A DNA stretch of 6,738 bases, taken from NCBI GenBank assembly GCA_005883235.1, contig VAYE01000092.1, forward strand, positions 1 to 6,738. The letters run 5' to 3'. This DNA comes from Actinomycetota bacterium (GTDB lineage Bacteria > Actinomycetota > Thermoleophilia > Gaiellales > Gaiellaceae). Each line of letters opens with the position of its first letter. Position 1 is the first letter of the stretch. Both the position numbers and the translations under genes were made by a program. Below, piece after piece: positions 1 through 6,291 of this stretch. The notes below the pieces were generated by a model that was given only the letters and a program-made list of their open reading frames with translations, was not told the DNA's origin and did no database searches.

Positions 1-752
1 TCGGCGACCTGGACGCCTTCGAGGTACTCCATCGTCAGCACGCGCGGCCGCGTGTAGCTCCAGTAGACTCTCGGCACGCTCACGTGCGGGTGGCCCGCGA
101 AGTTGTGGTGGAACGTGTCGGCGTTGCGCGCCTCGAGCCGGTAGTCGAGCTCCTGCCTGATCGAACGCGCGAACTCGTCGACCAGCTCCCGCGTGTCGAC
201 GAAGTCGAGCGCGTGCACCCGCTCGACGATGAGGCGGGCCGCCTGGTCGAGCAGCTGGATGTCGCTCTCGATCGTCGACGGCGCGTGCGGACGCTGCACC
301 TTCACCGCCACGCGACGCCTGTTCGGCAGCACGGCCCTGTGCACCTGACCGATCGACGCCGACGCGAGCGGCACCTCGTCGAACTCGAGGAAGAGCCGCT
401 CGATCGGCTGGCCGAGCTCCTGCCGGATGGTGAGCTCGACCTCTTCGAACGGGAACGGGCGCACGTCGTCCTGGAGCCCGCGCAGCTCGGCGATGATGTC
501 GGGCGGGAGCACGTCCGGCCGCGTGGAGAGCAGCTGACCGAACTTGACGAAGGTGGGCCCGAGCTCGTCGAGCGCGTTGCGGAGCGCGCGCCCGCGCTGG
601 CTCGGCTGGCCGTCGAGCGTCGCGACGCGCTCGCGCCACGGCAGGAGATCGGTCAGCCGATGGCGCTCGAAGACGTAGCCGAACCCGTGCCGGACGAGGA
701 CCTGCGCGATCTCGGACAGGCGGCCGAGGTTCCGCGTCGCCGGGCGAGCCAT
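1..752 (-). CDS. ABC1/UbiB (AarF) family atypical kinase, N-terminal 250 residues, cut by left edge
   Basis: The reading frame is open from an ATG at 752-750 down to the window edge, giving 250 residues without a stop. Family hallmarks appear in order: the KxGQ motif (K70, G72, Q73, followed by LLSTRPDVLP), the Ala-rich loop ASASIGQVH (130-138), which replaces the usual glycine-rich loop, the VAVK lysine (K151), the ExD pair in QELDY (E201, D203), and a MEYLEG hinge (241-246). The catalytic-loop and DFG-type motifs lie beyond the edge, as would any C-terminal membrane helices. UbiB/AarF/ADCK proteins are ATPases or atypical kinases of the inner-membrane face. They support isoprenoid quinone synthesis in proteobacteria and mitochondria, but the role of actinobacterial members is less clear, so I give no symbol. 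No Shine-Dalgarno sequence precedes the ATG. The gene diverges from the plus-strand dehydrogenase with only 9 bases between start codons. Confidence 0.93.
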   Translation of the reverse strand, partial: MARPATRNLGRLSEIAQVLVRHGFGYVFERHRLTDLLPWRERVATLDGQPSQRGRALRNALDELGPTFVKFGQLLSTRPDVLPPDIIAELRGLQDDVRPFPFEEVELTIRQELGQPIERLFLEFDEVPLASASIGQVHRAVLPNRRRVAVKVQRPHAPSTIESDIQLLDQAARLIVERVHALDFVDTRELVDEFARSIRQELDYRLEARNADTFHHNFAGHPHVSVPRVYWSYTRPRVLTMEYLEGVQVA

Positions 753-758
753 GCAATC

Positions 759-764
759 AGTATG
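759..764 (-). promoter_or_regulatory. Possible -10 element for a leaderless kinase transcript
   Basis: On the minus strand CATACT matches 4 of 6 bases of TATAAT, including the A at position 2 and the T at position 6. It is followed by exactly six bases (gattgc) before the A of the kinase ATG. This is the spacing expected if transcription begins at the start codon, which would also explain the missing ribosome site. I see no convincing -35 box upstream. The hexamer covers the ATG of the opposite gene, so the two transcripts could interfere. A 4/6 match is weak, so this is a suggestion only. Confidence 0.22.
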
Positions 765-1784
765 ACGCTCGTGGTCGCCGCCGCTCTGGCCCTCGCCGGC
801 GGCGCCGCGGCCGGAATTCACGTCCCGCGCGGGTTCCAGGCGAGCGTCTACGCGAGCGGGCTGACCCATCCGACGGCGATGGCCTTTGGGCCGGACGGCC
901 GGCTCTACGTCACGGAGGAAGGCGGCGATCTCGCCGTGGTCGACCCGAAGACGCGCCTGCTGACACCGTTCCTCGTCGGGCTGCCGACACCGCTCGGGCT
1001 CGTTTGGCGCGGGCGCACCCTCTTCGTCTCGGTCTCCGGCGGGATCCGCTCCGCCCGCCTCAGCGGCGGTCGCGCGACGGCCAGGCGAACGATCGTCCGC
1101 GGCCTTCCCTTCCGCCGCCACCAGCAGGACAACGTCCTCGTCGGGCGCGACGGCCGCCTCTACCTCGGGAGCGGCTCGACGTGCGACGTCTGCCGGGAGC
1201 GCGACCGGCGCAGCGCCACGATCCTCTCGTTCCGCCTCGACGGCAGCGACCTCCGCATCGTGGCGAGCGGACTGCGGAACCCGTACGGGCTCGCGCTCGA
1301 GCCGCGGACCGGCCGCCTGTTCGCGTCCGTCAACGGGCAGGACAGTCTGGGCCCCTCCGAGCCCGCCGAGGCGATCGTTCGCATCCGCCCCGGCGGGCGC
1401 TACGGCTGGCCCACGTGCCGGCCGAGCCGGCGACTCCTGCGGCTCGTCGGCTCCTGCCGCGGCGTGACGCCGCCGGTGGCGTACCTCGAGCCGCACTCGT
1501 CCGCCGACGGGCTCGTGTTCTACCGCGGCGACCTCTTCGTGGCCGAGTGGGGCGAGTACCTCTCGAAGCGGCGCGGGAGGAAGCTCGTCCGGGTCCCGTT
1601 CGACCGGCGCGGCCGCCCGCGCGCACGCGTCGCCTCCACCTTCGCCACGGGGTTCGACCACCCGCTGGCGCTCGCCCTCGACCGGCGCGGCGGGCTCCTC
1701 GCCGCCGACTGGGGCCGAGGGACGATCTACCGGATCGCGCCGGCACGCGCCGCCGAGAGCGTGCGTCGGCTGCTCACGCTCTAG
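762..1784 (+). CDS. Probably secreted sorbosone/glucose dehydrogenase-like beta-propeller (PQQ-type GSDH family)
   Basis: This 340-residue protein resembles the soluble PQQ glucose dehydrogenase/L-sorbosone dehydrogenase fold, a six-bladed propeller that oxidises sugars or aldoses with PQQ. Residues 2-18 are Ala/Leu-rich and look like an export signal ending near GAAAG; no lipobox is seen. Family landmarks are HPTAMAFGPDGRLYVTE (36-52), HQQDNVLVGRDGRLYLGSG (120-138), where His120 aligns with the catalytic base of soluble glucose dehydrogenase, LRNPYGLA (171-178), RYGWPTC (213-219), His245 in the C-terminal half, and a closing ADWGRGTIYRI (315-325). Cys141/Cys144 and Cys219/Cys232 could form disulfides after export. 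The frame stays open upstream to 84, but that part is antisense to the kinase gene and reads as low-complexity Arg/Glu, so the ATG at 762 is preferred. That start gives a signal peptide with no positive charge before its hydrophobic core and no Shine-Dalgarno, so it is not secure. The substrate is unknown, and no PQQ synthesis gene is in view. Confidence 0.85.
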   Translation: MTLVVAAALALAGGAAAGIHVPRGFQASVYASGLTHPTAMAFGPDGRLYVTEEGGDLAVVDPKTRLLTPFLVGLPTPLGLVWRGRTLFVSVSGGIRSARLSGGRATARRTIVRGLPFRRHQQDNVLVGRDGRLYLGSGSTCDVCRERDRRSATILSFRLDGSDLRIVASGLRNPYGLALEPRTGRLFASVNGQDSLGPSEPAEAIVRIRPGGRYGWPTCRPSRRLLRLVGSCRGVTPPVAYLEPHSSADGLVFYRGDLFVAEWGEYLSKRRGRKLVRVPFDRRGRPRARVASTFATGFDHPLALALDRRGGLLAADWGRGTIYRIAPARAAESVRRLLTL

Positions 1785-2136
1785 GAGCGCGGATCGCCGT
1801 CGTCGCCTCGGTGCCTTCGAGCAGGCGCAGGCGGTGCTCGAGCTGGGCCACTCGGAGCTCGAGCTCCTCGAACTCCTCGCGGAGGACGAGGCCTAGCTGA
1901 CGCAGCGCGCCGTGCATCCCCGCCCCGGTGCGCTCGCCGACCCGAACGGCGTCGCCGCGCCAGCGCGAGGCGAGGTCGCGCACGAAGGCGCGCGCCTCGT
2001 CGCGTTGCATCCCGCCGCGATCGGCCAGCTCGTCGGCGAGGGCCTCCACGCGCTCCGCGGTCAGCGACACCGCTCCGACGGCCGCGAGGGCGAGCTGCTC
2101 GGCGATGTCGCCGAGATTCTTACCTGGCTCGTCCAT
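1774..2136 (-). CDS. Phasin-like (PhaF/COG3937-type) small coiled-coil protein
   Basis: This is a 120-residue protein, counted from the ATG at 2136. Residues 10-30 form an Ala/Leu helix (IAEQLALAAVGAVSLTAERV). Next comes a stretch of the form ELADRGGMQRDEARAFVRDLASR (36-58), typical of small phasin-like proteins annotated as polyhydroxyalkanoate synthesis regulators. A leucine-heptad coiled coil follows (about 85-108, REEFEELELRVAQLEHRLRLLE), then a short tail. There is no signal peptide or membrane helix. Family membership is judged by pattern alone, and such proteins occur in bacteria that make no PHA, so a PHA role should not be assumed. The frame also opens at a GTG at 2184, which would add 16 residues and lengthen the overlap with secDF from 17 to 65 bases. 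The ATG is chosen because the extra residues look like noise. No strong ribosome site precedes it, so coupling to secDF translation is likely. Its 3' end overlaps the convergent dehydrogenase gene by 11 bases. Confidence 0.72.
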   Translation of the reverse strand: MDEPGKNLGDIAEQLALAAVGAVSLTAERVEALADELADRGGMQRDEARAFVRDLASRWRGDAVRVGERTGAGMHGALRQLGLVLREEFEELELRVAQLEHRLRLLEGTEATTAIRAPRA

Positions 2137-4834
2137 GCGGCCTGGAGCGTCGACGCTGGCGCCGCCGCTCGCGCTTCGCGTCACGCGCGGCCGCGGTGGG
2201 CTCGATCGTCTCGACGGGGAGGAGCTCCGGCGCCGGCTCGGCGGCCGCCGCGGCTTCGGCTTCCTCGAGCACGGCCTGCGCGGCCCCGTCCGTGAGCGCC
2301 GGCTCCGCGTCCTTGCGGCGAGCGTAGTCCGGCTCGCGCTCCTTCCAGATCGTCAGGAGCGGCGCGGCGATGAAGATCGACGAGTAGGCGCCCGAGAGGA
2401 TGCCGACGAGCAGCGCGAAGGCGAAGTCCTTCAGCGTCGCGCCGCCGAAGACGAACAGCGAGCCGACGGGCAGCAGCGTGATGAACGTCGTCGCCAGCGA
2501 GCGGCGGATCGTCTCCCAGAGCGACGTGTTCGCGATCGTCGCGAACGAGTGCCGCCGCATGACCACGATGTTCTCGCGGATGCGGTCGAAGATGATGATC
2601 GTGTCGTAGATCGAGTAGCCGAGCACGGTCAGGACCGCGGCCACGGTCGACGTCGACACCTCCCGACCCGTGAGCGAGTAGACCCCGACGCAGATGATGA
2701 CGTCGTGGATCATCGCGAGGATCACCGGCACGGCGAACTTGACGTCGAAGCGCACGGCGACGTAGAGGACGACGAGGAAGAGCGAGAAGATGATCGCGAT
2801 CACCGCGCTGCGGGCGATCTGCCGGCCGAAGCTCGCCGAGACGGTCTTCGTCCCCTCCCCGAAAGCGCCGAGCCGATCCTGGAGGTCGCTCGTGAGCTTG
2901 GCCTGCTGTGCGCGGGTCAGCGTCCGCAACCGGATCTGGAAGCCTTTGTAGCTCTCGCTGCCGAACTGCTTGCCGGTGCCCTGGACGAGTGAGCCCGCCT
3001 TGCCGATCTTGCCGACCTCGGTGCGGACGTCGCTGATCGGCGTGGCCTGAGGCGTCTTGAACGTCACCTGCGTGCCGCCCTTGAAGTCGATCCCGAGGTT
3101 GAGACCTCTCGTGCTGAGCGAGGTCGCGCCGACGACGATGATGAGGCCCGAGATCGCGAGCCAGACGAAGCGCCGGCGCATGAAGTCGATCTGCAGCCAG
3201 CGCCCCGACTGCTGCCCGTGCGCGCCCATGAAGCGCGGGTTGTCGAACCAGCGGAATCCCGCGAGCAGACCGAGCATCGCGCGCGTCGCCGCGACGGCCG
3301 TGATCAGCGAGATCACCGTGCCGATCAGCAGCATGAGCGCGAACCCCTTCACGCCCGCGCTCGCGACCGCGAACAGGACCATCGCCGTGATCGCCGTCAC
3401 GACGTTCGCGTCGAGGATCGTGTGGAAGCCCTTGGCGTAGCCGGCGTTCACGGCCGCGCGCACGGACTTCCCGGCGCGCACCTCTTCCTTGATGCGTTCG
3501 AAGACGACGACGTTCGCGTCGGCCGCCACCCCGATCGTCAGGATCAGGCCCGCGAAGCCCGGCAGCGTCAGCGTGACGTTGAAGATGAGGATCGCCGCGT
3601 AGAGGAAGGCCGCGTAGATCGCGAGCCCGATCACGGCGACGAGGCCGAGGAAGCGGTAGAGCAGGAGCAGGAAGATGGCGACGACGAGCAGGCCGTAGAG
3701 CGCGGCGCGCTTCGCCTGGTTGAGCGAGTCCTTGCCGAGGGTGGCCGAGACGTCGGTCCGCTCGGCGATCCTGAAGCTCACGGGGAGGGCGCCCGTCTGG
3801 AGTACGAGCGCGAGGTTCTTCGCCTCCCTCGCGCTCGCGAGGCCGGTGATCCGGGCGTTGCCGCCGCTGATCCCGTTCGAGAGGGTCGAGTCGGTGTAGT
3901 CGATCTGCGGGAACGACTTGATCTCGCGGTCGAGCACGATCGCGAAGTGCTGCGGCGTGTGCCTCAGCCCGCCGCGAACGTACTCCTCCTGCGTGACCTT
4001 CTGGAACTCCTTGCCGCCCTTGCCCGTGAAGTGCATCAGCACCTCCGGGAGGCCGGTGTCCGGGTCGACGTCGGCGCGCGTCCCCGAGAGCTTCAGGTCG
4101 GTACCGGTCAGCTGCGGGATGTGCTGCGCGGGGTCGAACTTGAAGAGGTAGTACGAGCGGACTTGGCCCGAGGCGTTCGGACAGCCGTACTCGCCGGGAC
4201 CGCACGAGATGACGACCGTTCGCACAGGAACGGCGAAGAGCTTGAAGGTCTTCGGGATCTTCCCCAGGCGCTTGACCTTGCGCGCGTCGAGGATCTGCGC
4301 GCGGGTCGCCGCCGGCCCCGCGAAGAGCCTGTGCTTCGCGTCGAAGAGGTACCAGGCCGTCGGGGTGCCTTGCTTGGCCAGGGACTGCACCCCCGCGAGC
4401 AGGGCGTAGACGCTGCCTCGCGGCTGCGCGACTCCGGAGGCGCTGATCGATGGGCCGGTGAGCGAGGTCTCGAGGTCGTAGAGCTCGAGCTGCGCCGTCT
4501 TGCCGATGATGTTGATCGCGTCGTTGATGTTGTGGACCCCGGCGAGCTCGATAACGATCTCGTCGCTCCCCTGCGTCGTGACCACGGGCTCGCTGACGCC
4601 CAGCTTGTCGATGCGATTCCGCATCACCGTCACGGAGCGGCTGAGGTCGGACTTCGTGAGCGGGTGGCCCTTGGGCGGCTTCGCCTTGAGGACGACCTCC
4701 AGGCCGCCGCGGAGATCGAGCCCGAGCGTCGGCTTCTTGTGCGCCGGCGATCCGGGGACGGCGAGCAGCGCCACGCCGACGAGAGCGGCGAGGATCAGTC
4801 CGACGAGGATGAGGTGCGAGCGACGCTCTGCCAC
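2120..4834 (-). CDS. secDF: Fused protein translocase subunit SecDF
   Basis: A 904-residue RND-type protein holding SecD and SecF in one chain. It uses the proton gradient to help pull preproteins out of SecYEG at the extracytoplasmic side. SecD half: a first membrane helix (8-27), the signature LGLDLRGG (37-44), a large external P1 region to about 370, then five helices (about 377-525) containing GVAADANVVVFERIKEE (435-451). Asp439 matches the conserved proton-relay Asp. SecF half: a helix at 556-573, GIDFKGGT (581-588), a smaller external domain, then five helices (about 674-830) with LGYSIYDTIIIFDRIREN (738-755), where Asp744 is the equivalent Asp. The tail (840-904) is Ala/Glu-rich and ends in a strongly basic cluster (887-904), probably cytoplasmic. 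Start: GTG preceded by GAGGG (4842-4846) at a 7-base spacing, 15 bases after yajC. P1 carries Cys211 and Cys218 in SCGPGEYGCP, a possible disulfide. There is no frameshift or stop at the fusion. Confidence 0.97.
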   Translation of the reverse strand: MAERRSHLILVGLILAALVGVALLAVPGSPAHKKPTLGLDLRGGLEVVLKAKPPKGHPLTKSDLSRSVTVMRNRIDKLGVSEPVVTTQGSDEIVIELAGVHNINDAINIIGKTAQLELYDLETSLTGPSISASGVAQPRGSVYALLAGVQSLAKQGTPTAWYLFDAKHRLFAGPAATRAQILDARKVKRLGKIPKTFKLFAVPVRTVVISCGPGEYGCPNASGQVRSYYLFKFDPAQHIPQLTGTDLKLSGTRADVDPDTGLPEVLMHFTGKGGKEFQKVTQEEYVRGGLRHTPQHFAIVLDREIKSFPQIDYTDSTLSNGISGGNARITGLASAREAKNLALVLQTGALPVSFRIAERTDVSATLGKDSLNQAKRAALYGLLVVAIFLLLLYRFLGLVAVIGLAIYAAFLYAAILIFNVTLTLPGFAGLILTIGVAADANVVVFERIKEEVRAGKSVRAAVNAGYAKGFHTILDANVVTAITAMVLFAVASAGVKGFALMLLIGTVISLITAVAATRAMLGLLAGFRWFDNPRFMGAHGQQSGRWLQIDFMRRRFVWLAISGLIIVVGATSLSTRGLNLGIDFKGGTQVTFKTPQATPISDVRTEVGKIGKAGSLVQGTGKQFGSESYKGFQIRLRTLTRAQQAKLTSDLQDRLGAFGEGTKTVSASFGRQIARSAVIAIIFSLFLVVLYVAVRFDVKFAVPVILAMIHDVIICVGVYSLTGREVSTSTVAAVLTVLGYSIYDTIIIFDRIRENIVVMRRHSFATIANTSLWETIRRSLATTFITLLPVGSLFVFGGATLKDFAFALLVGILSGAYSSIFIAAPLLTIWKEREPDYARRKDAEPALTDGAAQAVLEEAEAAAAAEPAPELLPVETIEPTAAARDAKRERRRQRRRSRPHGRAR

Positions 4835-4841
4835 GTGTCGG

Positions 4842-4846
4842 CCCTC
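4842..4846 (-). promoter_or_regulatory. Ribosome binding site of secDF
   Basis: The minus strand reads GAGGG seven bases before the GTG at 4834. It lies inside the 15-base yajC-secDF gap and supports this GTG as the true start. It is the best-placed Shine-Dalgarno sequence in the window. Confidence 0.7.
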
Positions 4847-4849
4847 AGG

Positions 4850-5176
4850 TTAGCTGGGCGTCTCCTCAGGAGCCGCCTCGTTCTCGGGCTCCGCCGGGGG
4901 CTCGGGCTCCCCCTCCTCTTCCTCGTCGGGGCCGATCACTGCCCCGACCGCACGGCGCGCGATGCGCACGTTCGTGCCGGGCGCGATCTCGACGAGGAGC
5001 TCGTCGTCTCCCACTCCGCGGACGTGGCCGTAGAGACCGCCCGCGGTGACGATCTCGTCACCGACCTCGACGCTCTGGACGAGCTGGTTCTGCGCAGCCT
5101 GGCGGCGGCGCTGCGGCCGGATCAGGACGAGCCAGAAGAGGGCGAACAGGATGAGGATGACGATGAATCCGGTCAC
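4850..5176 (-). CDS. yajC: Preprotein translocase subunit YajC
   Basis: A 108-residue single-pass membrane protein, close to the usual length of the family. One hydrophobic helix (3-19) is followed by the diagnostic RPQRRR (20-25) on the cytoplasmic side. Then comes a small SH3-like domain with VGDEIVTAGGLYGHV (38-52) and VEIAPGTNVRIARRAVGAVI (62-81). YajC joins SecD and SecF in the accessory complex of the Sec translocon, though its own role is dispensable in Escherichia coli. The last 25 or so residues are an acidic Pro/Glu tail (from about 84), common in high-GC members. The GTG start shares its bases with the tgt stop (GTGA), and GGAGG lies four bases before it, inside the last codons of tgt. 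Coupled translation with tgt is therefore likely. Confidence 0.96.
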   Translation of the reverse strand: MTGFIVILILFALFWLVLIRPQRRRQAAQNQLVQSVEVGDEIVTAGGLYGHVRGVGDDELLVEIAPGTNVRIARRAVGAVIGPDEEEEGEPEPPAEPENEAAPEETPS

Positions 5177-6291
5177 GAAGCCTCCACCCGCGCCGCGGCG
5201 AGTCGCTCGAGCGCTTCGTGCTTGAACGCCGCGAACGCCCCGCGCCCGATCGCCTGCCGTGCCCGCGCGGTGAGCTCGAGCAGGAACCGAAGATTATGCA
5301 GGCTCAGGAGCCTCAGGCCGAGCAGCTCCTGCTGGTTCACGAGGTGCCGGACGTACGCGCGGCTGAACCGGGCGCAGGCCGGGCACGAGCAGTCGTCGTC
5401 GAGCGGGCGCTCGTCGCGGGCGAAGCGCGCGTTCCGCAAGTTGAGCCGGCCCGCCCAGGTGAGGGCGCTTCCCGTGCGAGCGGTGCGTGTCGGCAGGACG
5501 CAGTCGAACATGTCGATCCCGCGCTCCACGACCTCGAGGACGCCTTCGGGATCGCCGATGCCCATGAAGTAGCGCGGACGGTCGTCGGGCAGGAGCGGCG
5601 TCGCCCAGGCCGTCGTCTCGAACATCTCGTCGCGATCCTCGCCCACGCTCAAGCCGCCGAGCGCGTACCCGTCGAAGTCGAGGGCGACCACCTCTTCGAT
5701 CGAGCGGCGGCGGAGCTCCGGGTCGGCGGCGCCCTGCGCGATCCCGAAGAGGAGCTGCCCCGGCGGCCGGGGCGCGTGCCGCTGACGCGCCGCCCAGAGG
5801 CTCGTCCGCCGCACCGCCTCGGCGAGCTCGGCGCGCGGCGCGCCGGCGGGCAGGCAGATGTCGAGGCACATCGCGACGTCGGCCCCGAGGCGCGCCTGGA
5901 TCTCCGCCACGAGCTCGGGCGTGAACCGTGCTGCTGCGCCGTCGTAGACCGAGCGGAACGTCACGCCGTCGTCGTCGACGGCGACGATCGTGTCCCGCAG
6001 CGAGAAGACCTGGAAGCCGCCCGAGTCGGTGAGGATCGGCGCGTCCCAGCCCATGAAGCGGTGGAGCCCGCCGAGCTCGGCGACCACGTCGTCCCCGGGC
6101 CGGAAGCGCAGGTGGTACGTGTTGCCGAGCAGGATCGTCGTCCCGACCTCCCGCAGCTCGACCGGGTCGAGGGTCTTGACCGTCCCCTTCGTCCCGACGG
6201 GCATGAAGGCGGGCGTCGGCACGTCGCCGTGCGCGGTCCGTAGAACTCCCGCGCGAGCCTCGCCGTCGGTCGCAGTGACCTCGTAGCTCAC
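5173..6291 (-). CDS. tgt: tRNA-guanine transglycosylase (queuosine pathway)
   Basis: This 372-residue enzyme exchanges guanine-34 for preQ1 in tRNAs with GUN anticodons (Asp, Asn, His, Tyr). It shows PVGTKGTVK (31-39), LLGNTYHL (54-61), the TDSGGFQVFS block with Asp89 (88-97), LFGIAQG (181-187), YALGGLSVGE (209-218), and MFDCVLPTRTAR (261-272) with the expected nucleophile Asp263. The zinc site is Cys301, Cys303, Cys306 and His332, with a 26-residue gap from the last Cys to the His as in the Zymomonas enzyme. Length is normal. Asp144, expected to contact the base, sits in LDICLP, where the following residue is usually Glu (DEC). The frame remains open to 6585, but that extension lies within queA. 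The GTG at 6291, four-base-overlapped with the queA stop, gives the standard N-terminus. No Shine-Dalgarno precedes it, so translation probably depends on queA. Confidence 0.97.
   Translation of the reverse strand: MSYEVTATDGEARAGVLRTAHGDVPTPAFMPVGTKGTVKTLDPVELREVGTTILLGNTYHLRFRPGDDVVAELGGLHRFMGWDAPILTDSGGFQVFSLRDTIVAVDDDGVTFRSVYDGAAARFTPELVAEIQARLGADVAMCLDICLPAGAPRAELAEAVRRTSLWAARQRHAPRPPGQLLFGIAQGAADPELRRRSIEEVVALDFDGYALGGLSVGEDRDEMFETTAWATPLLPDDRPRYFMGIGDPEGVLEVVERGIDMFDCVLPTRTARTGSALTWAGRLNLRNARFARDERPLDDDCSCPACARFSRAYVRHLVNQQELLGLRLLSLHNLRFLLELTARARQAIGRGAFAAFKHEALERLAAARVEAS
5181..5185 (-). promoter_or_regulatory. Ribosome binding site of yajC inside the 3' end of tgt
   Basis: The minus strand reads GGAGG, with four bases before the GTG of yajC. 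The site encodes part of the final Val-Glu-Ala of Tgt. The short spacing is acceptable because ribosomes ending tgt would stop at the same place. Confidence 0.6.

Noticed and set aside
84..761. N-terminal extension of the dehydrogenase open frame
   Set aside because: These bases encode the ABC1/UbiB-type kinase on the other strand, with clear motifs, and the plus-strand reading has none.
1774..1784. Bidirectional terminator between the convergent genes
   Set aside because: The two stop codons overlap, and I see no hairpin followed by a T-run on either side. Termination may be Rho-dependent or lie inside the opposite gene.
1856..1893. GC-rich inverted repeat (cctcg-cggagg type) considered as a terminator
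   Set aside because: It falls inside the leucine/glutamate codons of the phasin-like coiled coil, has no T-tract, and reflects repeated GAG/CTC codons.
1928..2992. Plus-strand open frame of 354 codons opposite the secDF 3' end and the phasin-like gene
   Set aside because: It is a shadow of the minus-strand genes, rich in Arg and Asp, with no recognisable motif and no ribosome site.
2181..4205. Minus-strand open frame of 674 codons inside secDF in another frame
   Set aside because: It is an Arg/Ala/Pro-rich off-frame reading of secDF, which itself shows full SecD and SecF motifs throughout.
3218..5572. Plus-strand open frame of 784 codons antisense to secDF, yajC and part of tgt
   Set aside because: It lies opposite genes identified with near certainty. 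Its translation is low-complexity Arg/Glu/Asp/Val with no domain pattern, as expected from high-GC third-position bias.
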